A stretch of DNA of 64,000 nt, taken from assembly GCF_964275005.1 (NCBI RefSeq), contig NC_092688.1, positions 18,134,403 through 18,198,402 of the forward strand, written 5' to 3'. This document shows positions 9,201 through 20,300 of the stretch, piece by piece. Position numbers and translations under genes: made by a program. The DNA comes from Diadema setosum. Its lineage: Eukaryota; Echinodermata; Echinoidea; Diadematoida; Diadematidae. Each line of letters begins with the position of its first letter. Within the stretch, counting starts at the first letter, position 1. The notes beneath the pieces were generated by a model. It was not told the DNA's origin and ran no database searches. It saw only the letters and a list, made by a program, of their open reading frames with translations.

Positions 9201-12200
9201 ATGTTACCCTAGATCTAGTAGGTCCAACTATACGCAGTTTAAGCAGCCCCTCAGTCAACACAGCGCAAGCGCAAATCCCCGACGTGCGTAATTCATGTCA
9301 CCACAGAACCCACTGAGATTGCCCGTCGCTCCACCACTCGCTCCCGATTGCGTACAGAATATTGATATCTCGACTATCAGCTGTGCGATCGCAGCAAGGA
9401 GAGAGCTTAAAATATCTTGGCCTCTTCTCTCTCGGGCTCTCTCCGCTCTGCTATGCACTTGCCAGGTCTTACAGTACCTTGTTTGCTGATTTGCTGAGTC
9501 ACGGCACTGCCGTGTGTCTCGCTGTCCCTCGTCTTCATGCCAGCACAGCGCTTGTAGTCATTGCACGCTATCTCGCTCTCGTAACCCGTGTCTATGTACC
9601 CTCATAGCCTTGCTGCACACCGCCGAAGTATCGGGTAGGTCGCTTGCTACGGAACATTTCGAACATTGATCTATGCACTACAAACATCCTCTCACATACA
9701 TTGCACATGCTCGCACACGTCAAAAGTAGTATCAAAGCACAGATAAATCGCTAGAGAATTCATTAAAAAATACCACGAGAATTAAAAAAAATGAATGACC
9801 AAAACTATTCCTTTGATGATATATTCCTGGCACAGATCGCCGGAAAATTCCTTAAAGGATAAGTTCACCTTCATTAACATAAGGATTGAGAGAATGTAGC
9901 AATATTAGTAGAACACATCATTGAAAGTTTGAGGAAAATCGGGCAATCCGTTCAAAAGTTATGAATTTTTGAAGTTTTTGTGCAGTCACCGCTGGATGAG
10001 AAGACTACTGCGGTGTATGATGTCACATGTGTACAACAATATAAGGACAATACAGACTGTATAAAGAGAATTTCACAAAATTTCATCTTTTGAAAAAAGT
10101 ACACATTCCCTTGACTCGTTACTGGCATATGTTATGGGTAATATTATTCTCATTGCCTTTAGAAAGAGGCAAGTCAAGTGCTCTTTTATTATGCGAAAAA
10201 AGTGAAAATATGTTGAATTTTCTTTACATGTTCTTTATACTGTTGTACTCATATGACATCACGAGCCTTAGTTGTCTCCTCATCCAGCGGTTCCAACACA
10301 AAAATTTTAAAAATTCATAACTTTGCATCGATTGTCCAATTTTCCTCAAACTTTCACTGATGTGTTCTACTAATATTGCTGCATTCTCTCAATCCTTATG
10401 TTAATGAAGGTGAAGTTGTCCTTTAAGAAGGGTGAAATTACAAGGAAAATTTACATCATTTTCCAAAAAGCCACAGAGGAGTACTTGGTATCAACGCAAA
10501 GCTTATGAATTGAAGAAAGCGATAATGTAATATTCGAAAGACATTGTGGGAGAACAACCCGACCAATGAGGGAAGGCCTTTCATAGTTGAAAGCGATAGC
10601 AAACCAATCATCAACCGATACTAGCTTGTCGTCGTCTGTTATGATAGGGATAAACGGCGTGGTGCGTGCAGTGTACTGAGCGAGACATGACATCATCGCT
10701 CGTGAACGGTGGCAGTGCGAACCGTAGTGCTGCTCCAGTAACTATACACAGCCCTGTCACATTTTCACACCAACTGGGCTGTGTATAGTTACTGCTCTAG
10801 GCACAGACTGTCCAGAGGAGTCTTTTTGTTTTTGTTTTTTTACTTTATCAGCTCTCTTCCGTAGACACTCAGCCAGATGCAGTCTCCGCGGAACATATCC
10901 GCGATGACCAGATACAGACCGATCTTTCGGTCAAGGCAAAGACTAACTTTATTCAACTTGCCATTGTTGTGTAAAAAACTTGCACCAAGGTTCGACTTCC
11001 CGTGCCAAAATTCGACCACACACAAAAGCATAGGTTTTACATGTAGCAGGCAATCAAATTTTGGACGGTGTTATGGTCAAATTTAATAATATGAGCAGCT
11101 TGCTTTAAATCATTCAGCTCCCAGTTACTTGAAAAAGGCATTACACAATACTGTAAAAGTGGAAATTTTCGCGGTGTTGAAATTTTCGCGCATTTTGCGC
11201 AACCAGAAACTAGCGCGAAAATAAAAACACGCGAATATTTTTGCTTGCCATACGTTCCTGTGCGTGATGTCTTGATTCCGCGGAATTAAGAACACGCGAA
11301 ACTCTTCTGACCCGGCCTAGCGCGAAAAATTAGTCGCGCGAAAATATCCACTTTTACAGTATTAGATACTGTATAAGCTGTTATTTTCGCGAATAAGGAG
11401 GTCATTGACATTTTTGCAAGATGTTGTTTTCGTGATTTTGACACTATATCTATCATAAATGCACTAATCCCTTTTCAGTACGAGGCATTTTCGCGTGTTG
11501 TTAAATTCGTGGTACAACAGTGATTCGCGAAATTCGCAAAAAATAAACCTTTGCGAAAATAACAGCTGGTACAGTAGGCAGGTCTAGGTGTCTAATTCAT
11601 TTCAGTTGCAGATTGCACAGGCAGTGTACATCACAGTTGTCATGAAGAGCGATTTTTTTTTTTTTTTTTTTTTTTTTTATAGCGACGACATGAAAGTCAT
11701 CAAGCATTCCTGATAATTGATTTGGTTCAAATTTACTTGAGTTATTCATACTTTGGATATGGTAGGGCCTAAAACTTTCCTATGTAGTATTTTCTGTGAT
11801 TTTTGGTACTGAAGACCCTCATAGTCACATAAAATTAGGTAGTCAGCTTCATTTTCCGATTGTGTATGCAGTGTAGCTATGCTGCAAAGCTTGCCAAGTG
11901 TGAGTTGTTTTGAGTGAAGCATACAACACCCTCATATTTGTATGGAGTTAGATGGCAAACCTGAGTTTAATATTGTGCATGCAGCAGCATGATATGTCTC
12001 AAAGCTTTCAAAGAATGACTTGTTCTTAGCAGCAACATGCAAGTCAATGTCCATCTCAAATGATTGGGTTCAAATTCACACGAGAGATTGGAAGTAAGCT
12101 ATGAGACTTTGCATCAATTCAAACCTCTCTCCTCGTGCTAAAGGAGGGACCATGGCCAGCACTTTGCCCACCTTCATTTCACACCACCTTGGTGCCTTCT

Positions 12201-13643
12201 TAACGATGGATGCCTTTTTTTTCACTGAACCCCTCCCCGAAAAGAATTATTGTTCTGTGGTCTATCCTCATGCATTTCCCTCTTCTTCCCTGCCACAGGC
12301 ACGGCAAAGACGTGGAAGTACCTGTCCTTCCTGGTAGCCGTACCTGGTGTGATGTTCTGCATGGTCAATGCCTACAAGGGTGAGATGGAGCACAAGGCCC
12401 ACCTTGAACACCACAAGCCAGAATTTGTCGCCTACCCACATTTACGGATCAGGACAAAGGTGAATTACTGTACCTCTCGTAGGAAGCATTTTTCAGTTGT
12501 ATTTAACTTTTTATCTGTATTCAACTCTACATAGTACAGTGGACTCCCGTTGTAACAAAGTTCTCAGGACTGGCAGTTTTCTTTCATTATATCGAATTGT
12601 TGTTATAACTGAGCAAATAAACAATAAAGAACATAGAGCTGATAATGGTGGAACCTAAGTTTTTACTTCGTTGTAAACCAAACTTTTGTTATAACTGTGT
12701 TGGTTATAACGGGAATGACTATATTAGCAAATGTGTGTTGTCTTGTGTGAGTTTTGTTTTTTGTCTGTGTAATTTACGTGTAAATATCTAATATACTGTT
12801 TACGCCGAATATTTCATGAGGTTTTTATTTTCGCGAATTTCTTGAGTCAGCTGCAATTAAAGATTAAATTAAAGACACGCGAAAATATTGACTGTCATCC
12901 CTATATGAATGTGATATATGCGTATACATTTCTCTGTTCAGTACAGGACTCCACGATCGCGAATTTAACCCCACGCGAAATCGTCGGGAAGTCTCGATTC
13001 ATGAAAATTTAGACTCGCTAAATATATGGCGTATACAGTACTGTGCTACCTACTTCCTGCCTCACTCTCAAATAGTGTATAAGCCATGTTTTCTCTTTGA
13101 CAGTTTCTTCTTGTAATTCAAATGTCACACTTTTTTTCTATTTGACTGGGAAAAATCTATCAGAGTAGCTCCTGCAAAAAATGTGATCATCCAATTAACA
13201 AAGCGTATACCTCTTTTTATGTACAAGTGTGACTCTTGGTAAGACGGGAAAGTACTGTAGGAATTACTCAATATAAGAACTGAGTAGAAAGTTCCACTCA
13301 ACTTGTGATAGTTTCTTCTCATTTCCTTATGCTTGCTCCTTGTTGAGTGATACCTTTATCACTTGTAAGATAAACTGAATGCAGTGTATGATGCCATGGT
13401 ATGAAGTATTGCAAAGCAGATTGCTGTAGCAACATGCATGCATTGTAAATGGAGTGACATGCAACAAAGTGTCAATAGTACAGCATATTTAAACAAATGT
13501 CTATTTACTACTTATGCCCGTATGAAATTAATTTTTCCTCCCCGTTTGTTGTTAACCCACAGGCCTTCCCATGGGGTGATGGTGTCAAGACTCTCTTCCA
13601 CAACAAGGAGGCCAATGCACTCCCTGAGGGCTACGAGGAATAG
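6186..13643 (+). CDS. COX6A: Cytochrome c oxidase subunit 6A, mitochondrial (3 exons, complete)
   Basis: Join 6186-6288, 12299-12459 and 13563-13643: 345 nt, 114 residues plus stop. All introns are GT-AG, in phases 1 and 0. Subunit 6A is a single-span inner-membrane protein of respiratory complex IV with a regulatory role. Residues 1-34 form a presequence rich in arginine (pairs at 10-11 and 19-20) with few acids. Residues 42-60 ([19 protein letters not shown]) are the membrane segment. [13 protein letters not shown] at 76-88 and FPWGDG at 90-95 are the family signature, ending in LPEGYEE. The length matches the family (about 100-115 residues). The start has a good context (A at -3, G at +4). 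The residue before FPWGDG is alanine, where vertebrates usually have proline. Identification is firm; a tissue isoform cannot be assigned. Confidence 0.95.
6300..7438. other. COX6A intron 1, first part; no feature resolved
   Basis: Mixed-composition intronic sequence with short GC-rich patches (for example 6600-6710, GAGCGATCGCGCGAGACGCG) and no coding or repeat structure that I can support. Confidence 0.5.
7440..9209. mobile_element. Non-autonomous DNA transposon, 1.77 kb, in COX6A intron 1
   Basis: The left end GGGTAAGGGCACCAGTATTC and the inverted right end GGGTAACATCCCCAGTATTC are flanked by TA on both sides (7438-7439 and 9210-9211). CAGTATTCGGTCA or a close variant recurs internally: near 7479 on the same strand, near 7866, and inverted near 9048 and 9068, as expected for subterminal transposase-binding repeats. 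No transposase-like ORF was found; a 146-residue open frame at 7514-7954 has no recognisable domain. Contents include two strong hairpins at 7955-8039. Confidence 0.7.
7955..8039. repeat. Two adjacent long hairpins
   Basis: Hairpin 1 (7955-7997): a perfect 20-bp stem beginning GAGCCGCCGGAGGCGG with a 3-base TTC loop. Hairpin 2 (8007-8039): 15-bp arms beginning GATGAATTTCAGCCC with a GAA loop and one wobble position. They are separated by nine bases (8-bp core TCCCTTAG A). The first stem is nearly all G+C in otherwise AT-rich sequence. Confidence 0.9.
9212..9851. other. COX6A intron 1, GC-richer stretch, nothing assigned
   Basis: Unusually CpG-bearing for the intron (for example 9250-9600), with short open frames on both strands but no splice-framed exon or recognisable protein. 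It could be an unrecognised repeat or a regulatory element. Confidence 0.4.
9856..10422. mobile_element. Palindromic TTAA MITE, family A, copy 1
   Basis: Both ends are flanked by TTAA (9852-9855 and 10423-10426). The left arm starts AGGATAAGTTCACCTTCATT and the right arm ends with its inverse. Homology of the arms extends through ATAAGGATTGAGAGAATG and most of the element, so a transcript would fold into a long hairpin. Further copies: 29313-29880, 59327-59757, 62686-63249, 63865-end. Confidence 0.85.
10430..11148. other. COX6A intron 1 spacer
   Basis: No coding evidence. Contains a perfect inverted repeat at 10736-10794, listed separately, and a T-rich stretch at 10823-10842. Confidence 0.4.
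10736..10794. repeat. Perfect 19-bp inverted repeat with 21-base loop
   Basis: CAGTAACTATACACAGCCC at 10736-10754 and its exact complement at 10776-10794. The size (59 bases) is in the range of a small RNA hairpin, but the stem has no mismatches and no known miRNA seed was recognised. Confidence 0.85.
11149..11361. mobile_element. TA-flanked MITE, family C, copy 1
   Basis: Ends TACTGTAAAAGTGGAAATTT and its inverse (TCCACTTTTACAGTA). The interior is rich in TTCGCG / CGCGAAA words. The same element lies inverted at 41300-41512. It is probably a Tc1/mariner-type or related MITE; the superfamily is not proven. Confidence 0.8.
11367..11576. mobile_element. TA-flanked MITE, family D, abutting family C
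   Basis: Ends TACTGTATAAGCTGTTATTT and, inverted, AAATAACAGCTGGTACAGTA. The interior again holds CGCGAA words but differs from family C. Only five bases separate it from the preceding MITE. Confidence 0.75.
11577..12298. other. COX6A intron 1, last part
   Basis: A T run of about 28 bases lies at 11651-11679; the rest is unique sequence leading to the exon 2 acceptor. No other feature is supported. Confidence 0.5.
12299..12459 (+). CDS. COX6A: COX6A exon 2 (membrane segment and signature)
   Basis: Encodes the rest of codon 35 through residue 88. The acceptor is TGCCACAG|GC, preceded by a pyrimidine-rich tract; the donor is ACAAAG|GTGAAT. It contains the single membrane helix and the PHLRIRTK motif. 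Confidence 0.95.
12535..12723. mobile_element. pogo/Tigger-like MITE in COX6A intron 2
   Basis: Left end TACAGTGGACTCCCGTTGTA; inverted right end TATAGTCATTCCCGTTATAA. CAGTGGACTCCCGTTATAAC-type termini with TA targets are typical of pogo/Tigger-derived MITEs. Internal ACCAAACTTTTGTTATAAC resembles the ends again. Confidence 0.6.
12794..13040. mobile_element. TA-flanked MITE, family E, copy 1
   Basis: TACTGTTTACGCCGAATATT at the left and the inverse of TACTGTATACGCCATATATT at the right. CGCGAA words occur inside. The right half (ATGAAAATTTAGACTCGCTA) is repeated at 23429-23474. Confidence 0.7.
13563..13643 (+). CDS. COX6A: COX6A exon 3 (C-terminus)
   Basis: Acceptor TTAACCCACAG|GCC. Encodes residues 89-114, [20 protein letters not shown] followed by PEGYEE and TAG at 13641. 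It reads through into the 3' UTR without further introns. Confidence 0.95.
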   Translation, partial: AFPWGDGVKTLFHNKEANALPEGYEE

Positions 13644-14360
13644 AGAATGCCCCACCCCACTGAGCTAGACCAGAAATACTTTAATGAGAATTGTGTTATT
13701 ATATGATATATGTGAATATCTGAGTGTGTCGTGAGTGTCAGGAAAGAAAAAAAAAAGGAGGGAGCTTTGCCGATACAGGCTTGGGACTTTCGCAAAGGAT
13801 AACAGCAAGTTCTGTATGTCCCCTGTCTGTTGCTTGTTTATCTTTGTCCATTTACACCTGGAAATAATGTCTGGAAAAAGCTTGTCAACATATGAAATGA
13901 TTCCAAAATTAGTATGGAAGGGAACAGTATGAAATGAACTATTCCAAATCAAAATCAAAACCAAATGATGAGAGATGGTGGTTCAATTTAGTGATAACAG
14001 TCGTAGGACTGTTGTTGCCAGAAAGAACTGAGATATTACTTGCTTGTTTTCACAAAGTATTTTTTGAGAAAGCTATATGGCAGTTGATCATCCAGAAAAT
14101 CTTGTTTTGTTGGGTTTCTTTCTCAGAAATCACACCTTTAGAAATGAAGCAAAGTCTGTGCTACCCCAAACAGAATGTATCAAAGACGAATTTTGGGAAG
14201 CCTCTACCTTTCTGACATTGTCCAGAAATTCAGTCATCAACTGGACATTGAATAACAAGATCCAGCCGTCTGTTACTGTGGCTTACAAGCTGTGTAATAT
14301 GTACATTCAAGCACTTTTGACGTTGAACTGTTGTGGCGAATAAAGTGCGATTGTGATATT
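13644..14360 (+). other. COX6A: COX6A 3' UTR
   Basis: Sequence from the stop codon to the AATAAA at 14339, free of transposon signatures. The short open frames within it are AT-rich and unconserved in appearance. The 3' end is inferred from the poly(A) signal only. Confidence 0.55.
14339..14344 (+). terminator. Candidate COX6A poly(A) signal
   Basis: AATAAA in the context GTGGCGAATAAAGTGCGATTG with a TGTGATATTTG stretch after it. It lies about 700 bases after the stop and is the clearest canonical hexamer in the region. Confidence 0.6.
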
Positions 14361-14551
14361 TGAGAAATTATTTGCTTCCTGTGTCCATTGTGTTGGTTCC
14401 CCTTTTGATACAATGTATAGCACTGAACAACTTGGAATGGTGTATGCGGTGTTCAGCTGGACTATCTGCTAGAGTGTGTGATGACTACTACCTGGTAAAA
14501 TTCACAAGAAGTAGACACTTTTTGACACAGGACCAAAATTGTATGTAGAAA

Positions 14552-14793
14552 CAGGGCTCAACATTAGCGGTGGCCTGGTGGCCCAGGGCCACTAAAAATT
14601 GATGTTGGGCCACCAAATTTGGAAAAAGGCAATATTCTGGTGGTCCAACTGGCTCTTGAGATTCAAAATGTATTGTTATGTTTCTGTTTATTTCCGGACT
14701 CTACATTTTTTTTTTGGGCCAATAAAATTTCACAGTTAAAGATTTTAGCTGCCCAAATGGGCCGCCAGAGAAATAAGTTAGTTTCGAGCCCTG
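14552..14793. mobile_element. hAT-like MITE
   Basis: CAGGGCTCAACATTAGC at the left and GTTTCGAGCCCTG at the right form terminal inverted repeats. GGTGGCCTGGTGGCCCAGGG and GGGCCACCAAATTTG make inner inverted words. CAGGGCTCRA ends are characteristic of hAT-type MITEs; the 8-bp target duplication is not clear. Confidence 0.55.
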
Positions 14794-14900
14794 GTAGATA
14801 TTATTCCATTATATCAAATGATGCAGTACCCTTTACGTACTGTACTTGGTCAAGGCAATTTCAGGCTATCTAAATATACAATGTATATTTATATGACGAG

Positions 14901-15131
14901 TTTTATCGCAAAATGAGCTAAGCGCCATTTTTAAACATTTCAAAGTAAGTCAATCATCAGAGCAAAGTTAAACTTTTCCAGTGATACCTCACGTGTAATA
15001 TAATAAATATTCTAGAAGTTATTAGAAATATCCTGTATTTTCTTATTATTTTCTCTTTTTTTTTAGCAGTTTTAATCACAAACACCTCAACTTAACAAGA
15101 AAGAATTAATTTAGCTCATTTTATGATAAAA
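14901..15131. mobile_element. MITE with ~21-bp terminal inverted repeats
   Basis: TTTTATCGCAAAATGAGCTA at 14901 is matched by the inverse TTAGCTCATTTTATGATAAA ending at 15131. The interior is AT-rich with no ORF. Confidence 0.6.
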
Positions 15132-15202
15132 TATCTATATAAATATCTATATCTATACTATATATTTATATGCGAAACAAACCTAAAATGACATAAAAAC
15201 AC

Positions 15203-15263
15203 TTCATCTTGGCAGGGAAGCGCATGTTTTTAGAAAATGTGCACTTCCCTGCGAGGATGAAAC
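15203..15263. repeat. Compact inverted repeat, 28-base arms
   Basis: TTCATCTTGGCAGGGAAGCG and the inverse of TTCATCCTCGCAGGGAAGTG form arms closed by a few bases around TTTTTAGAAAA. The core GCAGGGAAG / CTTCCCTGC is perfect. Confidence 0.75.
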
Positions 15264-15280
15264 ATTTACATTATATTATG

Positions 15281-15298
<18 letters not shown>

Positions 15299-15314
<16 letters not shown>

Positions 15315-15610
15315 TTTTCCATTTCAATTTATTTTCGTATTTCTCGATGGAAAATACATGGTATATAACAAAATATAATACAGAATGTCCAGCTTGGATA
15401 TATACATGACGAAATGGGAATACAAAAGTAATACATAACGGTCAATGTGTCATTTTCAATCAAAGTAAAGGATGCGAAGAGAAATACGATGGAACCTACT
15501 AAAAAGCAAAGCTTGTTGAGTGTAGGTCCCAACAAAAGCCTAGTAAGGGGAACAGGATGAGGAGCATGGGTACAATTAAGACCAAAAGTAAGGATAAATA
15601 AAAGAGAATG
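15299..15610 (-). mobile_element. LINE 3' UTR remnant, second copy
   Basis: A T run (15297-15318) followed by minus-strand sequence collinear in type with the LINE tail at 3809-4100. GGAACCTACTAAAAAGCAAA, then GCTTGTTGAGTGTAGGTCCC at 15490-15530, matches GGGACCCACTAAGACGACAA, then AGCTTGTAGATTGTGGGCCC at 4014-4054. No reverse-transcriptase coding sequence remains. Confidence 0.5.
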
Positions 15611-15613
15611 AGT

Positions 15614-15614
15614 G

Positions 15615-15646
<32 letters not shown>

Positions 15647-15690
15647 TACACACAGAAAGAGTGTATATATATATATACACATACATTTAC
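15614..15690. repeat. (TA)n / (CA)n microsatellites
   Basis: Two TA runs, at about 15616-15634 and 15662-15678, interspersed with ACACATACAC. Further short TA tracts lie at 15282-15298 and 15779-15810. Confidence 0.85.
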
Positions 15691-17301
15691 ATATAGGAAG
15701 CTAGACATAATATAGATATTTGAATAGTTAATTGTAGTAGCCTTCAATGACATTTACAAAGTGTGATTCTGAAGAAAATATATATGTGTACATTTGTTTA
15801 TATATGTATATATTGTGTTTTCAGCTAGATATTACAGGTTGAACAAACGGTAAACACACGAGTCAAACAGCAAGAACTAAATTCCTCAATTGTGTGAATG
15901 GTAGTGTGTGATCTTCATATTGTCCCGTTAGGAGTTACCTGCAAAAAGGATTCTTGGTCATGTGACTTCTACTATCTGCATCAAAGTGATATGAATTTTT
16001 TCTGCTTTTGATCACCCTTTTAGACCCCCTCCCCCATAAAAAGAAATCCTTCATTTCATTTAAATGTGCTGCTGAATTCTTAAAGTACATTTCTTACAGT
16101 ATTCTTACAGTACATTAACCTGTACAGAATGATAAAGACACAAAGAATACACTCCACCACCTGCTGTTCAGCAAACATTTTATGATTTTATTCAAAACAT
16201 TCATGATGAGTAAAATATTCAAAAATTCAAATTTCACAAAAAAAAAGAAAAAAAAGGTGAGCACATAATCATGGAAAGATATGCCACATGCAATGGTGTC
16301 ATATTATTTTTCCTCACTTTCCACTGCTTAATATTTAAGAAAACTGCACACATTTGCAGTGAAAAGGGAATGAGTGAAGCACATTTTTACATCCTTCAAA
16401 ACTATTATAAAGAGAGGATGTTATGTGTCTACGCAATTATGTCATGACAAAATCACAGCAAACAACTCAACATAAGTTTGGCATAGCTGGTATCTCATGT
16501 CAAATAATACTTGCTCCGTTTCACTTCAAGGTGGAGGTATATAGAACAAAAGAAACTACAACAACAAAGAGTAAATGAATCGGTAGAAGTAGAACTAAAG
16601 GTATCACGGCTTGTATAAAATGCAAAGATGAAGATATTGGAGTCATGAGAATTCCTACCGATTTGATTGTAACTTGGGAGTGCAACATGTGTTTCATTCC
16701 GGACAAAACTTCTGTTTGATGCAGACATTCATCAATATCATCTCACCAGTGATTCTCTCTTTTGTCCGTCCCATCACTGAGGTGGTTTCTTAGCAAATCC
16801 CATGATGAGCACTGATTTTAGAACGTTGGATGTGGTAATCATTGTGTCAAAACTCGGGAGCTGACAGTCTTGAACCCTGTGTAGCTCTTCCATGTGTGTA
16901 ACCACTGATCAATCTTCACCGACCAATTTTCCTCTGTTCTATATTGTAGACTATAATGACAGAGAGTTTGGTCATGTTGTATGAAACTTGTACACTGGTC
17001 TCATTCATTTGTGAATTTATCTTTTTTTTCCATCATTTTTTTATTTATTTATTTTTTTGTTTTTCTGAATGGTCTCTGACAAAATAATGTACCTACCAGA
17101 GAGCAAGGTATTGGTTTGGTCACTTCGATGGTAGGGAAAGAAATGACTTGATCACATGCATCTCCCAAAGGGTTGGTCTTCACATGAAGTCAATATATAA
17201 TTTTGGTACTAAATACATGTAGTGTGTAATTCTCTTTATTCATCCCTCTGTGCCTCAGAATAGGCCACTGGATTGATGGCGTATTACAAGTGCTGTACTT
17301 G

Positions 17302-17302
17302 A

Positions 17303-17333
<31 letters not shown>
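17302..17333. repeat. (ATT)n microsatellite
   Basis: About ten ATT units. Confidence 0.9.
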
Positions 17334-20300
17334 GTGTGTAGATAGAACCTGGCTACATTCTGCCCTGACTCTTTGATTAGGCACATTCATACACATTCTA
17401 AAACATGTGGGCTAACAGTCTGACAATGACTGCCACAAACTTGCAGGAAGATCATACAGTACCTGCCTAAGAGCATAAAACACCAATACACATACATGGA
17501 ACTATCACGATGATGATAAAATGTGATAAAATGGGTCTGTCAATTTCACAAACTTAATCTTGATGCATTGCTCTTGTTGACTTTTTGCCTCCACAATTTT
17601 TCTATGACAACCTTTCTTTACTTTTTTAATAATTCTGAATTGAAGAAAAGTTAAGACAGAAAGATGTACTAACATCAGTAAAGGGTATGACTATATGTAA
17701 AACACCCGTGCCACGAAGTGTCCAAATATCCTTATCAAAATCAAATATTTGATAACATGGTACAGCTGTTGAACATTTTTCATGTTTAAGTAGATTCAGT
17801 CTATATGAAATGGTTCATTACAGCCGTCTAAATAAGAAATGGAAGCAACTGACATCAAAACAAAATTGTACTTCTTTGATATAGCATAAATACTCCATAT
17901 CATTCTTCTAGATATCAATATGTGTACATTAATGAAGGTCTGAATTTCATATATATTTCATGGTCACAATGTGAATGTAAAACAATGAGCTTTGACATGT
18001 GGAAAAATTTTAAAAACATAATGCAGAAAATTCAAAGTAGAAGAACTTAATTCCTTCATGAACGCCTTCCACATATTTAGCACCTTGGTGAAAACAGGAA
18101 AATCAAGAGTCGGTGTAGATTACACTTCCGAGTACAAGTAGATGAACAGAATAAATAAAATGAATCTGAAGAAAAGCAACAGGAAACCAATGTATTTAAA
18201 CGAGTGGCCACTGCAAGATAATAGTACGGTCAAGAAACCCTAAACAATACATGGTTGATGAGGAAGAATCACTTTACGGACAAAATATTCTGCAGTCACC
18301 CTAGTCCATCATCACCTCATATTGCACTTGCGTTAAATACAGTTTTAATAAACAATGTGACTCATTCACACGAGAGAAAGATAACTTCCGTAAGTTCAGC
18401 TTGAATCATTTAGCACACTATTGTAAGACACAGAGTTCTACGTGAAGAACAAACATAAAGCCAACATATCCAGACTTGCTCATGAATGTTATTTTGATGG
18501 GTGCATCGTAGTACAATTCATTATCTGGTATACAATTATTTCATTAAAAAAAAAAAATCCAGTATTAGCTGCGCAAGGCAACCTCTCACTTTAATATCCC
18601 CTTGGCATACTTGCGAGTTTTTTCTTTATCAAGTGCATAACCATATCAATTATTTCTAAATGAAAAAAAAAACAAGAACAAACAAACAAAAAATACACAC
18701 ACACGTACCAGAAGGTATGTTTGTGACGTAAAAAGGTTTTCCTCTACAAAGAAGTGAAAACCTTTGTGCATACTACACATCCAAAGGACTTCAGTAAAGT
18801 ATTTGAAAGAATCGCCAAGCTGGATGGACATTACTAAGAAATAATGAATTTATATACAATGTTCCCAAAGTTGTAAGTTATAGCTAGAGTCATCAATTTA
18901 AAAGGCATGCCTATTTTGTTTGACCTTCTAAAATAGCTGCAATTTCCTTTTAATACAAAGTAGGCAGTTGTTTTGGTCCACTGGACATAAGAAGACTTCA
19001 TTTGCAAAGTTGCGTACAAGTTTGCTTCAATTATTACTGTACTGTGTTTGTAAAATTACAAGCTAAACATAGGAAGAAAGTTTTAGGTTTTTGACTTATT
19101 ACTTTAGGCTGTTATAGCACATTTCGATGATTGATTTTATTTGTTTGTTTTTTAATAGCTTTAAAAACTCATGACAGAGACCAAGCCCATTTTTACAACA
19201 TAAATTCAAGAAGTTTACTAAAAAGCTCATGTAAAAAGATCTCTTACTCAAAAGCTTGAAAAAGAAATAAAAGATGAAAGATGAAGTAAATGAAAAGAAT
19301 CATATACATTAAGGAAGATAGCCAATACAATTATGTCCTAAAGTGCCTGATAAACACTCACAAACAACAAGTCAAAATAGGTTACTGAGCCAACACTCCG
19401 TGTAAAATGATCTAAAGTGATAGTTCTTTTTCGAAAGCGTATTACACAGAAGTTGTCTGTGAGATATTTTCAAATATGTAACCACTAGAAAGCAGAAGAG
19501 AGTGGGACTTTAAAAAAATCATACAAAATAAGAAAAAGAAATGTACCAATGAGCAGTTTTTGAGTGAAATGTAAATTTCCAAGCATCTGAAACTGTTCAA
19601 AAGCACTGCACATTATACAGGTAGAGACCACAAAAATGTGTATACTATCTGCTTTACACATGATCATGGAGTCTCATTTAATATACACATGAAATATCTG
19701 AAATGAACTAAAATAAGGAGGGAGTGGGACTAATGAAATGGACATTCTCAATCTTAAAGATACGTCATTGCCTTGTTAGAAGTCAATATCAAATGTGTTT
19801 AATTTTTCAAAGTGTACATGGGCAATGCTGAAAATTCTCTATAAAGGTGATGTGATTCCTACATCTGAAAAAGTGCTTCTCAGAACAGCACTTTGTAATT
19901 GCAATGAAAATATATATGTAAATTCATATCAACAGACATATCAACAAATGAGAAAATTGCAGATGTATTCAGCAATGAAGAATATCAAGAATTGTAAATT
20001 CATTGCAGTATACAGGTGTCATCGAACTTTGAGAAAAGCACTCCTTAAGTGACTAATATTCAAGACATTCGCCAACACATATTGATCTTTTCAAACAACC
20101 TTAAAATGAAGTGTTTTATATAAATCATAACACAAAACAGTAAGCAGCATTGCATATAGATGGTATGGAACAAAAAATGTTGACAGCAGTATGTTTGAGT
20201 TGTACATATGCATCTAATAATATGATGTCTCTCTTTACATATCCATTGGTCAAATCAAAAACTTGCACAACAACAACAACAACAAAAAAACCATTACTGA

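Noticed and set aside
10736..10794. let-7-like hairpin
   Set aside because: AACTATACA resembles the let-7 star strand, but the GAGGTAG seed is absent.
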